The notes below the pieces were generated by a model that saw only the letters and a program-made list of their open reading frames with translations, had not been told where the DNA came from and did not search any database. The translations under genes were made by a program, and so were the position numbers. A DNA stretch of 20,518 nucleotides from Verrucomicrobiales bacterium (GTDB lineage: Bacteria; Verrucomicrobiota; Verrucomicrobiia; Limisphaerales; SXQI01), in contig SXQI01000177.1 of assembly GCA_005793025.1 (NCBI GenBank), forward strand, positions 1 to 20,518, written 5' to 3'. Position 1 is the first letter of the stretch. Every line of letters starts with the position of its first letter. Shown here piece after piece: positions 1 through 8,379 of the stretch.

Positions 1-2711
1 ACAACCTTGCTGGAAGGAGTGACCTTTACGATATCTCCGAAAAGTTGGTTGACCTCGGCATAGCACCGAGCGATCTCCGGCCAACGGCTGGCCAATCCCA
101 TACTGGCCGCTTGCTCTTTAAGATTCGTGTATTGGCCGCCCGGCATTTCGTGAAGGTAAACCTCGGCACTGCCGCTCTTCGGCGAGGTGTCGAACGGGGT
201 GTAGAGCACGCGAACCTGTTCCCAATAATCCGAGAACTCGTTCAGGGTGTCCAAATCCAGTCGGGTGTCGCGCGGGGTGTTTTGTAACGCAGCCACGACA
301 GAGTTGAGGTTGGGTTGGCTGGTGGAACCCGACATCGATGCGAGCGCGAGATCGACGATGTCCACCTTAGCATCGCAGGCTTGAAGAATGGACGCTGCAT
401 TGATGCCGCTAGTGTCATGGGTAGGGAAATGGATCGGGATACCCACCTCATCCTTCAAAGTCTTGACGAGTTGATGCGCAGCATAAGGTCGGCAGAGACC
501 CGCCATATCCTTGATGGCGAGAATGTGGGCACCCATCTTCTCCAATTCCTTCGCCATCTTGACGTAATACTTCAAGGAATACTTGGTCCGCTTAGGATCC
601 AAAATATCGCCGGTGTAACACAGTGCGGCCTCACAAATGGCGTGGGTTTCCTGCACAGCCTCCATCGCTACGGTCAGGTTGGGTAGATAATTCAGCGAAT
701 CGAAAATCCGGAAAATATCGATGCCTTGAGAGGCAGAATGTTTCACGAATCCCGCGACGACGTTGTCGGGATAATTGGAATAACCCACCGCATTGGATCC
801 ACGGAACAACATCTGGAAACAAATGTTGGGGATCCGCTGACGGAGCAATCGGAGACGTTGCCAAGGATCTTCGCGCAGGAACCGCATCGAGGTGTCGAAC
901 GTGGCACCTCCCCACATCTCGAGGCTGAAAAGTTGTGAGGCACGGCGAGCCACGGCATCCGCCGCAACGAGCATATCGAGTGTCCGCACGCGGGTGGCCA
1001 GCAAGGATTGATGGGCGTCTCGGAAGGTGGTGTCGGTAACCAGTAACCGCTTTTGCTTACCCACCCATTCCGCAAACTTTTTGGGACCTAATTCGAGCAG
1101 CAGTTGACGGGTGCCGGGAGGTGGCACAGATTTTTGATCGTAGGCTGGTGCGGTCAACGTGGGAGGAGAAGCCTTGAAATGAAACCCCTTCGCTTGTGGA
1201 TTGCCATTAACGATGACTTCTCCAAGGAAGGAAAGCAGCTTGCTGGCTCGATCTCGTTTGGGATTGAAAGTGAGCAATCCGGGCGTCGTATCGATCAGGG
1301 TGGTTGTGGCAAGACCGGATCGGAATTTTTCATCGGCAATGACGTTTTCGATGAACGGGATGTTGGTCTTCACCCCGCGAATACGGAATTCCCGCAGCGC
1401 ACGATCCATCCGTTGGAGCGCGTTCGGGAAGTCCCGCCCGGATGCCGTGACCTTTACGAGCAAGGAATCGTAAAATGGTGTGATGACACTGCCCGCCTCA
1501 CCCATTCCGCCATCCAATCGAATCCCAAAACCTGCAGCCGAACGGTAAGTCAGGATGCGTCCATAGTTCGGAGTGAATTTGTTTTCCGGATCTTCAGTCG
1601 TGATTCGAGCCTGAACTGCAAAACCTGTGCGCGGGATATTTTCCTGCGAGGGCAGATCAATCTCGGGGCCTTGCAGGGAACGCCCTTGAGCCACGAGAAT
1701 CTGTGAACGCACGAGATCAATGCCTGTGATGACCTCGGTCACGGTGTGTTCGACTTGGATCCGAGGGTTCATCTCGATGAAGAACCACTCGTTCGTATCG
1801 AGGTTGAGCAAAAATTCTACCGTGCCCGCGTTGTCGTAATTAATGGCGGAGGAGAGTTTTAATGCAGCATCGCACAATGCTTGACGCACTTTGGGTTCGA
1901 GACCGAAGGAAGGAGCAATCTCAACGACTTTTTGATGCCGACGTTGCACCGAACAATCTCGTTCATGTAAGTGGAGCACGTGCCCGTGGCGATCACCGAG
2001 AATCTGAACCTCGATATGTTTTGCTCGCGGAATATATTTTTCGAGGAAGACAGCAGCATTCCCAAAAGCTCGCTCCGCCTCTCCTTGGGCTTCATCGAGC
2101 AAGTTGGCGAGGTCCGCTGATTTTTCTACGACACGCATCCCTCGGCCGCCTCCACCAAAGGCAGCTTTGATAATCAAGGGGAAGCCGATTTCTTTCGCAA
2201 TTTTCAGTGCCAACGCTCTATCTGATACAGGATCCTCTGTGCCGGGAAGCGTGGGAACACCAACCTGTTGCGCCAGCGCACGAGCCGCCACCTTGTCGCC
2301 CATCAGCTTCAACAACTCAGGCCGAGGACCCACAAAAGTAATCCCCTGATCTACGCAGGCTTGGGCAAATTCCGCGTTCTCAGAAAGAAATCCATAGCCC
2401 GGGTGGATCATGTCCACTCCTTTTTCTTTGGCTAACGCGACGATGCCCTGAATATCAAGATACGCACCGACAGGACCTTTTCCTTGTCCAACCAAATAGG
2501 CTTCATCAGCCTTAAAACGATGGACCGAAAGCCGATCCTCCTGAGCATAGATGGCCACGGTTCGAAGCCCTAACTCGGTTGCGGCACGGAAAACGCGGAT
2601 GGCGATCTCGCTACGGTTAGCCACCAGCAATTTCTTGAACACAGGCAGGGAAGGGGATGCAGAGGCTGTCTTGGCCGTTGCTGGGGCAGTTTTACCGCGA
2701 CTTGAACTCAT
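1..2711 (-). CDS. pyc: pyruvate carboxylase, C-terminus cut by window edge
   Basis: Biotin-dependent carboxylation of pyruvate to oxaloacetate (anaplerosis). The frame is open from ATG at 2711 to the left edge, about 903 codons. After a Ser/Ala/Thr-rich N-terminal extension (about 1-25) comes a biotin carboxylase with VANRSEIAIR, the ATP-grasp glycine loop FGGGGRGM (about 184-191) and EMNPRIQVEHTVTE (about 313-326). The carboxyltransferase domain begins around 555 with DTTFRDAHQS and carries the KDMAGL motif near 733, whose lysine is normally carboxylated. The visible part ends at GDIVKVTPSSKV, so the last roughly 240 residues, including the biotinyl domain and its MKM lysine, lie outside. 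The fused domain order separates it from acetyl-CoA carboxylase subunits and from split oxaloacetate decarboxylase. A promoter-like pair lies just upstream (2726-2754). No clear Shine-Dalgarno precedes the start. Confidence 0.97.
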   Translation of the reverse strand, partial: MSSSRGKTAPATAKTASASPSLPVFKKLLVANRSEIAIRVFRAATELGLRTVAIYAQEDRLSVHRFKADEAYLVGQGKGPVGAYLDIQGIVALAKEKGVDMIHPGYGFLSENAEFAQACVDQGITFVGPRPELLKLMGDKVAARALAQQVGVPTLPGTEDPVSDRALALKIAKEIGFPLIIKAAFGGGGRGMRVVEKSADLANLLDEAQGEAERAFGNAAVFLEKYIPRAKHIEVQILGDRHGHVLHLHERDCSVQRRHQKVVEIAPSFGLEPKVRQALCDAALKLSSAINYDNAGTVEFLLNLDTNEWFFIEMNPRIQVEHTVTEVITGIDLVRSQILVAQGRSLQGPEIDLPSQENIPRTGFAVQARITTEDPENKFTPNYGRILTYRSAAGFGIRLDGGMGEAGSVITPFYDSLLVKVTASGRDFPNALQRMDRALREFRIRGVKTNIPFIENVIADEKFRSGLATTTLIDTTPGLLTFNPKRDRASKLLSFLGEVIVNGNPQAKGFHFKASPPTLTAPAYDQKSVPPPGTRQLLLELGPKKFAEWVGKQKRLLVTDTTFRDAHQSLLATRVRTLDMLVAADAVARRASQLFSLEMWGGATFDTSMRFLREDPWQRLRLLRQRIPNICFQMLFRGSNAVGYSNYPDNVVAGFVKHSASQGIDIFRIFDSLNYLPNLTVAMEAVQETHAICEAALCYTGDILDPKRTKYSLKYYVKMAKELEKMGAHILAIKDMAGLCRPYAAHQLVKTLKDEVGIPIHFPTHDTSGINAASILQACDAKVDIVDLALASMSGSTSQPNLNSVVAALQNTPRDTRLDLDTLNEFSDYWEQVRVLYTPFDTSPKSGSAEVYLHEMPGGQYTNLKEQAASMGLASRWPEIARCYAEVNQLFGDIVKVTPSSKV

Positions 2712-2725
2712 AAATTAGTCCAAAT

Positions 2726-2754
2726 GTTATAGGAAAACGAAGTCGAGATAGCAA
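2726..2754 (-). promoter_or_regulatory. probable sigma70-type promoter of pyc
   Basis: On the minus strand TTGCTA (2754-2749) and TATAAC (2731-2726) are separated by exactly 17 bases. The expected transcription start is near 2719, only about 8 bases before the pyc ATG at 2711. This gives pyc its own promoter, separate from the radical SAM gene that ends at 2783. Identified by eye from consensus only. Confidence 0.5.
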
Positions 2755-2782
2755 AGGATACTTGGGAAACTAGAGCCTTTTC

Positions 2783-4309
2783 TTAAGCGGAGAGATGGCG
2801 GCTTTGACGTTTCAAGGGAGTGGCGGATTTCTCCCGTCGCGAGGGTTGAACTTCGGGAAGGTAAGGACGAAGGAAAATGGGACGATCAGAGCGGCCTCCT
2901 TTTTGGTAATCCCGCCACAAAACCTGAGCAGTCTCTTCGGGGGATTGCTTCCGTTCGATCGTGAGGAATTCAAACAGGCGTTCTGCCAAATCCGAGAGGG
3001 CGATCGCGTGGCGACGGCCAGTCCGTTCATAGATCCAATCAGACCACCGAAGAAACGAGTGAAAGGGTGAATCTTGATCTTTCCAAAGCAATGGCGTCGT
3101 CTCGACAAAATTCCCACTGTTCGCGACCAAATCCCAAAAGCGTGAGAATCGGCGCAGGCGTTGCATCGTGGGAAAGTTAATCAAATTGTTTTGCAGGATT
3201 TCGTAGGGTGGATGGGGGTTGTAGCGCATTCCATGAGTGACAACATGGCGAATGATGGGAGTGCCTCGAAGTCGTTTGAGGATGCCGACTTGAATCTCCT
3301 GAGGACGGAGTGTCAACAGACGGTCGAAACCCAATGCGAAACTTTCTACTGTTTCACCGGGTAGTCCCACGATCAAATCTGCGTGGATGTGGACACCGGT
3401 CTCTTCGCGTAGGAATTTAAAATTGTCACTGAGTCGATCGAGGTTTTGGCGACGTTTAATAGTAGCTGAAACGTCGTCATTAAAGCTTTGAATCCCCACC
3501 TCGAACTGAAGCACCCCGGACGGAAACCGTCGAATCCGTTCGCGGAGGGCTTCTGGTAATCGATCTGGCACCATCTCGAAATGCAGAAATAAACCGGGCC
3601 GTAATCGTTCCAAGAAGAAATCTAGAATGGCCTTGCTGGTGTTGAGATTGAGATTGAACGTGCGATCGACAAATTTGAAATGCTGAACACCGCGACGGTA
3701 AAGTTGATCCATTTCCTGCAGGAATAGTTCAGTGGGAAACTGACGCACGGGAATATCCAGCGAGGAAAGGCAAAACTCGCAGGTGAAGACGCATCCGCGC
3801 GAGGCTTCGACATAAATAATGCGATGGGCAACATCTCGGTCGTCATAGAGTTCGTAAGGCATCCGAACCTCGGCCAAATCAGGGACCGGAGCAAAAATCA
3901 CCTTTTGTGTCGGGCGGTTTCCGTTGAGGATTTGACGACAGACTTCAGGGAATACACGATCCGCTTCACCCGTGATGGTGTGATCTGCAATTTGAACAAT
4001 GGGTTGTTCTGCTGATTCGTAACTCACCTCCGGTCCGCCAAGTATGAGGCAAATCTCTGGCCGGATTTTTTTGAGAAGGGTAGCGAGCTCCAAACTCAGT
4101 TCGGCGTTCCAGATGTAAACTCCTAGGCCAACAATCTTGGGGTTTCGCGCCAGAATGGCCTCGGCGATGTCAACGGGGCGTTGGGAAATATCGAACTCGA
4201 TCACACAAGCGCGTTCGCGCAAATCCCCTAAATTCGCCAGTAGATAACGCAGACCAAAAGCTGCGTGAATAAACTTGGCGTTTAGGGTGGCAAGGACGAT
4301 ATCAGCCAT
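2783..4309 (-). CDS. B12-binding-domain radical SAM protein (DUF4080-like)
   Basis: A 508-residue protein. The N-terminal part (about 1-130) resembles a Rossmann-like cobalamin-binding domain, with IVGLGVYIWN and GGPEVSYES, but I see no DxHxxG lower-ligand motif. The radical SAM core follows, with the CxxxCxxC cluster motif CVFTCEFC (Cys173, Cys177, Cys180), then FEVGIQSFN and HADLIVGLPGET, which are typical of the Elp3/MiaB-like SAM fold. The C-terminal third looks like the DUF4080 region. Such proteins bind a [4Fe-4S] cluster and cleave S-adenosylmethionine; the substrate is unknown. The ATG at 4309 lies 3 bases after the metG stop, so the two genes are very probably co-transcribed and translationally coupled. 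An RNA or cofactor modification role is possible but not shown. Confidence 0.9.
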   Translation of the reverse strand: MADIVLATLNAKFIHAAFGLRYLLANLGDLRERACVIEFDISQRPVDIAEAILARNPKIVGLGVYIWNAELSLELATLLKKIRPEICLILGGPEVSYESAEQPIVQIADHTITGEADRVFPEVCRQILNGNRPTQKVIFAPVPDLAEVRMPYELYDDRDVAHRIIYVEASRGCVFTCEFCLSSLDIPVRQFPTELFLQEMDQLYRRGVQHFKFVDRTFNLNLNTSKAILDFFLERLRPGLFLHFEMVPDRLPEALRERIRRFPSGVLQFEVGIQSFNDDVSATIKRRQNLDRLSDNFKFLREETGVHIHADLIVGLPGETVESFALGFDRLLTLRPQEIQVGILKRLRGTPIIRHVVTHGMRYNPHPPYEILQNNLINFPTMQRLRRFSRFWDLVANSGNFVETTPLLWKDQDSPFHSFLRWSDWIYERTGRRHAIALSDLAERLFEFLTIERKQSPEETAQVLWRDYQKGGRSDRPIFLRPYLPEVQPSRREKSATPLKRQSRHLSA

Positions 4310-4312
4310 GGA

Positions 4313-5893
4313 TCAAGCGGGGCTTGAGAGGGTGTCACGACGTGGAAACAGAGGAGCAGGATCGTTTGTCACATGCCCTGCTGGCAGGCCACCCCAGACT
4401 GCGAGATTGAAATCCGCCGGAGGGTTGACGATGCCAATTTGTGCGAAGATTTTTTCGGCTGTCGTGGGCAAGAATGGCCAAATCAACACCGCTAGGATTC
4501 GACAAACCTCGATCAGGTTATAGAGGATTTCGTCGAGCCGTTGGGCTTGTGCCGGATCCTTCGCAAGTTTGAAAGGTGCGGTTTGATCAATGAATTGGTT
4601 TGCTGTCGTGATGAGACTGAAAAGGGATTGAAGGGCTCCTTGCAGGTCTTGGTTTAAGAGCTGGGTGCGAACCGTGGCGACCGTCGTCATGGCCCCATGA
4701 GAGAGTTCGTCATGGCGTGGTGGCACTACTTTTTGCCGGTAACTTCGGAGCATCGCTAGGGATCTGTTGAGAAGGTTGCCAATTCCGTTAGCGAGTTCGG
4801 CTGTGTATCGGGCAGCAAATCCCGCATCGGTCCAATTACCATCAGGGCCGATGGCAAGTTCGCGGGTTACGTAATAGCGGAACGCATCGAGACTCCAGTT
4901 GTTGATCACAGCGAGCGGATCGATAATGTTGCCGGTGCTTTTGGAAATCTTTTCTCCATCCTTCTGCCACCATCCATGGACGAGAATTTGCTTCGGTAAA
5001 GCCAAACCAATGGCCTTTAGCATGATGGGCCAATACACCGCATGGAATTTGAGGATGTCTTTTCCAATCACATGAAGATCGGCGGGCCACAGGGCGAGGC
5101 CTTGACTCTGGGTGGAGGCGTCAAGTTTCAGGTCAGGCAACGCGGTGATCAACTTTGGATCGCCGTAAGCAGCCGGAATGGAAATGTAGTTCACCAACGC
5201 ATCGAACCAGACGTAGGTGACGTATTCCGGATCGAAGGGTAAGGGGATTCCCCAGCTCAGCCGCGCTGCGGGTCGAGTGATGCACAGGTCTTCTAATTCA
5301 TTATTCTTCAGGAAACCCAGAACTTCATTCCGACGATTGATTGGAGCGATGAATTCTGGGTTTGCTTCGATAGTGTCGATGAGCCACTGCTGGTGATCCT
5401 TCAGCTTGAAGTAGTAGTTTTCCTCCACCAATTCCGTCACATCACCGTAAATCGGATCGAAGCTCCCGTCAGGACGACGATCTTTCTCGGTGAGAAAAGT
5501 CTCCTGTCGGGTCGAGTAGAACCCCTTGTATTTGGAGCGGTAAAAGTGGCCTTCGTTGTTGAGTTTTGTCAGGACAGCTTGGACCACGCTCTTGTGGCGG
5601 GGATCCGAGGTGCGGACGAAATCTTGGTTCGACAACTGAAGTTCGCGAGCAAATGTTCGCCAGTCCAATGCTAATGCGTCGCAGTAAGCTTGAGGAGTTT
5701 TCCCCTCGTTATGCGCAGCTTGCTGGACCTTTTGGCCATGTTCATCAAGACCGGTCAAAAAGAATACCTCTTGCCCGAGGCTGCGTCGCGACCGCGCAAT
5801 GACATCGCTGATCACTTTTTCATACGCATGGCCTAAATGCGGTTGGCCATTGACATAGTCGATCGCGGTGGTGAGATAAAAACTCTTCGTCAT
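4313..5893 (-). CDS. metG: methionyl-tRNA synthetase
   Basis: Class I aminoacyl-tRNA synthetase charging tRNA-Met. From the ATG at 5893 it is 526 residues. The HIGH-type signature is HLGH (19-22) and the KMSKS-type signature is KISKS (315-319) in DGEKISKSTGN. LTGLDEHGQK, WFDALVNYIS and HVIGKDILKFHAVYWP are characteristic of MetRS. The insertion after GFYSTRQETFLTEKD has none of the zinc-knuckle cysteines, so this is the zinc-free form. There is no C-terminal Trbp111/EMAPII-like tRNA-binding domain. A start at 5920 would add nine residues, but AGGTGG lies just before 5893 and MTKSFYLTTAIDYVNG fits the family N-terminus. The gene is divergent from the phosphatase at 6058 and followed after 3 bases by the radical SAM gene. 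Confidence 0.96.
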   Translation of the reverse strand: MTKSFYLTTAIDYVNGQPHLGHAYEKVISDVIARSRRSLGQEVFFLTGLDEHGQKVQQAAHNEGKTPQAYCDALALDWRTFARELQLSNQDFVRTSDPRHKSVVQAVLTKLNNEGHFYRSKYKGFYSTRQETFLTEKDRRPDGSFDPIYGDVTELVEENYYFKLKDHQQWLIDTIEANPEFIAPINRRNEVLGFLKNNELEDLCITRPAARLSWGIPLPFDPEYVTYVWFDALVNYISIPAAYGDPKLITALPDLKLDASTQSQGLALWPADLHVIGKDILKFHAVYWPIMLKAIGLALPKQILVHGWWQKDGEKISKSTGNIIDPLAVINNWSLDAFRYYVTRELAIGPDGNWTDAGFAARYTAELANGIGNLLNRSLAMLRSYRQKVVPPRHDELSHGAMTTVATVRTQLLNQDLQGALQSLFSLITTANQFIDQTAPFKLAKDPAQAQRLDEILYNLIEVCRILAVLIWPFLPTTAEKIFAQIGIVNPPADFNLAVWGGLPAGHVTNDPAPLFPRRDTLSSPA

Positions 5894-6057
5894 CTGCCAC
5901 CTAGACTGAACCAACTGCATTCAATTGGCAACTTCAGCCGAGGTTTTCAAGGGTCGCGACTTGCCAGCAGTTACCAACTCGGACACAGTCGAAGCGTCCG
6001 CCCGTGTTGTAGAATACCAATCTCCCGCAGATCCGAAGTAATAGGAAAATAATCCAA

Positions 6058-8061
6058 ATGAACGAGTTGAAGATTCGTATTCTATTAGTCGCATCCAGCC
6101 CTGACTACACAGGCACCGTCCGTGGAATGCTCCTAGAAGCGCACATGCCTGCTTTCCAATTGGAATGGCTGCCTAGTTTACGCAGTGGTATGGAACGGCT
6201 CGATCGTTCGCAGGTCGATGTGGTGCTGTTGGACTTGTCCCTGCCTGACTGTGCTGGGTTGCGAGGATTCATTGAGCTTCGCTCGCATGCGCCTCAAGTC
6301 CCGATCATTGTTTTAAGCGATGCAGATGATGATTCGATGGCCGTGCAGTCGGTGCATGAGGGGGCTCAAGATTTTTTAGTTAAGGGAAGGATGAACGGCC
6401 ATCTTCTGACCCGTTCGATTCTCTATGGCATCGAACGGAAACGGACTGAGGCTGCGTTGGTTTCAGCTCAAGCAAAGTATCGAAAGATTTTCGAGAACTC
6501 ATTGGAAGGTATTTTCCAGACGAGCCCGGACGGAAAATACCTCGAAGCGAATCGAGCCCTTGCTCGCATTTACGGCTATGGCAGTGCGGAAGAATTGATG
6601 TCGAACCTGACCGATATCGCAAACGACCTTTATCTCGATAGCCACCGACGCGAGGAGTTTATTTCTTTGATGGGAAGTCAGGATTTTGTGAGTGGTTTCG
6701 AATCACAAATCCGACGTAAGGATGATAAAATCATCTGGATCTCTGAGAACGTCAGGGTGGTTCGGGATGCGGGAGGACGAGTGATGTTTTACGAAGGAAC
6801 GGTTGAGGATATCACCGTCAAGAAGCAGGCCGAACAAGACTTGCTCAATTCCGAAACGCTCTACCATTCGCTAGTGGAGACATTGCCTCAAAACATTTTC
6901 AGGAAGAATCTTCTCGAACAATTTACCTTCGCCAACAAGCGCTTCTGTGAAACGTTAGGCAAACCTTTGTCAGAAATCATTGGGAAAACTGATTTCGATT
7001 TTTTCCCACCTGAAATGGCAGCCCAGTATCAACGGGATGATCAGGAGATGTTGCGGACAGGTCGCATGTTCGAGACGGTGGAAGTAAACCAGCCGCCGGG
7101 AATGGAGAAGAGCTACGTCAACGTGGTCAAAACGCCCCTCTACAATTCGAAGGGTCAGATCATGGGGCTTCAAGGCATTTTTTGGGACATCACCCTCCGT
7201 CGGCGAGCTGAGGAAGGGCTTAAGAAAGCCAATATCGAGCTCGCCCGTAGCCAAGAGGAGTTGACGGAAAAGAATAACCAGATGACCGAGGACTTGCGAA
7301 TGGCTCGGGAGATCCAACTGGCGATGCTTCCTCAGCAATATCCATTGTTTCCAAAAAACGCCGGACGCGATGCGAGCCACCTCAAGTTTTGTCATCGCTA
7401 CATTCCTACAGGAGAGGTGGGCGGCGATTTTTTCAACGTTCTGGCGATTTCCGATACCAAAGCGGGAGTCTTCATCTGCGATGTGATGGGGCACGGCGTG
7501 CGCTCAGCCCTTGTCACCGCGATCGTGCGAGCATTGGTGGAGGAGCTCACCCGTTTCGCCGCTGATCCCGGCGAGCTGCTCGGGCGGATCAATCATGATC
7601 TTCGTGCGATTTTGAAACAAAGCGGCACGCCCCTTTATACCACCGCGTTTTACATGGTTGTGGATACCGAGACGCGCCAACTTTGCTACTCAAATGCAGG
7701 TCATCCCAAGCCGCTGCTTGCGCACAGGAAAACGGGTGGCGTCGAGTATCTGGAAAATGCTTCTGGCAAAAACCAACCCGCGCTCGGGCTTTTCGGCGAC
7801 TTTAAATTTACCACAACCAAACGATCGTTCGCTCCTGATGACTTAGTGGTTTTGTTTACAGACGGTGTTTATGACGTCGAATTGGATGGAGAATTACTGA
7901 GTCCTGATTGGATGAAGGCCCAATTGGAAACGAGGATGCAATCCCCCGTGGGCGAAATTTTCGACCAAGTGTTGGATCAACTTAGAACCGCCAACGGTGA
8001 AGCCGAGTTCGAGGATGATATGTGCCTGCTCGGCATGGAGATTAGTGCGTTGTTGCCGTAA
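6058..8061 (+). CDS. receiver-PAS-PAS-SpoIIE (PP2C) phosphatase, RsbU-like
   Basis: A 667-residue cytoplasmic signalling protein with no membrane segment. Residues 1-125 form a receiver domain with phospho-acceptor Asp59 (VVLLDLSLPD), Ser87 and Lys109. The acidic pair expected at 12-13 is replaced by Ala12-Ser13. Two PAS domains follow (about 135-260 and 265-385), ending in VEDIT and FWDIT, then a coiled-coil linker (about 386-430, ELARSQEELTEKNNQM...REIQLAMLP). The SpoIIE-type PP2C domain covers about 445-665, with metal ligands in GGD (455-457), DVMGHG (475-480), TDGVYD (Asp602) and EDDM (653-656). The family dephosphorylates Ser/Thr, often on anti-sigma-factor antagonists in partner-switching systems; no anti-sigma or STAS gene is in this window. 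A possible -10 TAGAAT is at 6010-6015 with a weak -35. AGGA lies about 13 bases before the ATG. Confidence 0.95.
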   Translation: MNELKIRILLVASSPDYTGTVRGMLLEAHMPAFQLEWLPSLRSGMERLDRSQVDVVLLDLSLPDCAGLRGFIELRSHAPQVPIIVLSDADDDSMAVQSVHEGAQDFLVKGRMNGHLLTRSILYGIERKRTEAALVSAQAKYRKIFENSLEGIFQTSPDGKYLEANRALARIYGYGSAEELMSNLTDIANDLYLDSHRREEFISLMGSQDFVSGFESQIRRKDDKIIWISENVRVVRDAGGRVMFYEGTVEDITVKKQAEQDLLNSETLYHSLVETLPQNIFRKNLLEQFTFANKRFCETLGKPLSEIIGKTDFDFFPPEMAAQYQRDDQEMLRTGRMFETVEVNQPPGMEKSYVNVVKTPLYNSKGQIMGLQGIFWDITLRRRAEEGLKKANIELARSQEELTEKNNQMTEDLRMAREIQLAMLPQQYPLFPKNAGRDASHLKFCHRYIPTGEVGGDFFNVLAISDTKAGVFICDVMGHGVRSALVTAIVRALVEELTRFAADPGELLGRINHDLRAILKQSGTPLYTTAFYMVVDTETRQLCYSNAGHPKPLLAHRKTGGVEYLENASGKNQPALGLFGDFKFTTTKRSFAPDDLVVLFTDGVYDVELDGELLSPDWMKAQLETRMQSPVGEIFDQVLDQLRTANGEAEFEDDMCLLGMEISALLP

Positions 8062-8062
8062 G

Positions 8063-8332
8063 CTAATTGTTCTCCGGCCTGTGCCGATGGAGCCCGACGG
8101 AATGCGCGATATCATCGAATTCGTCATGGGAAAGTTCCTCGAGCTGTTTGCCTTTGGTCTTCAGTTTTTCGTTAATCTTAACCGCTTTTTCCGTCATGAC
8201 TTCGTGCGTTTCCTGAGTGCCACCAACCAACGCAAAATTCGGACCCTTGGTGATCCGTCGATGACCATCGGTATCCAGCCCGACCCCGAGGATCATCGCT
8301 TTCTTTTTTGTTTTTCCTTTTTTGTCAGGCAT
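8063..8332 (-). CDS. small hypothetical protein, 89 aa
   Basis: Not assigned to a named family. The N-terminus is lysine-rich (MPDKKGKTKKKA). The rest is polar and compact, with MILGVGLDTDGHRRITKG, FALVGGTQETHEVMTEKA, KINEKLKTKGKQLEEL and a His-rich end (VGLHRHRPENN). There is no signal peptide, membrane segment or cysteine, so it is probably a small soluble cytoplasmic protein. I regard it as real because it fills the space between yggS and the phosphatase with a protein-like composition and has a promoter-like pair spaced 6 bases before its ATG. That promoter overlaps a perfect palindrome. It converges on the phosphatase gene with one base between the two stop codons and no visible terminator. 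Function unknown; nucleic-acid or partner binding would be speculation. Confidence 0.75.
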   Translation of the reverse strand: MPDKKGKTKKKAMILGVGLDTDGHRRITKGPNFALVGGTQETHEVMTEKAVKINEKLKTKGKQLEELSHDEFDDIAHSVGLHRHRPENN

Positions 8333-8338
8333 GGGTGG

Positions 8339-8366
8339 ACTTTAGGCATCAGGAAGGTTTTGTAAA
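8339..8366 (-). promoter_or_regulatory. promoter of the 89-aa gene
   Basis: On the minus strand TTTACA (8366-8361) and TAAAGT (8344-8339) are 16 bases apart. The -10 element ends 6 bases before the ATG at 8332, so the transcript would start at or next to the start codon. The -35 element lies inside the palindrome at 8357-8376. Consensus matching by eye only. Confidence 0.45.
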
Positions 8367-8376
8367 TTTACAAAAC
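8357..8376. promoter_or_regulatory. perfect 20-bp palindrome, probable operator
   Basis: GTTTTGTAAATTTACAAAAC is its own reverse complement over 20 bases. It sits between the yggS stop (8380) and the 89-aa gene, covering the likely -35 box of that gene. It has no loop and no following T-run in the yggS direction, so a dimeric repressor or activator site fits better than a terminator. The regulator is unknown. Confidence 0.5.
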
Positions 8377-8379
8377 TGA

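Noticed and set aside
315..1706. Plus-strand frames of 90-200 codons across the left 2 kb
   Set aside because: All are antisense to pyruvate carboxylase, whose frame is continuous from 2711 to the left edge with conserved motifs throughout.
5894..5920. Nine-residue extension of MetRS from ATG 5920
   Set aside because: AGGTGG lies just before ATG 5893, and the family N-terminus begins at MTKSFYLTT.
8357..8376. The 20-bp palindrome as a terminator of yggS
   Set aside because: It is a loop-less AT-rich dyad with no T-run after it on the minus strand, and it overlaps the probable -35 of the next gene. An operator is more likely.
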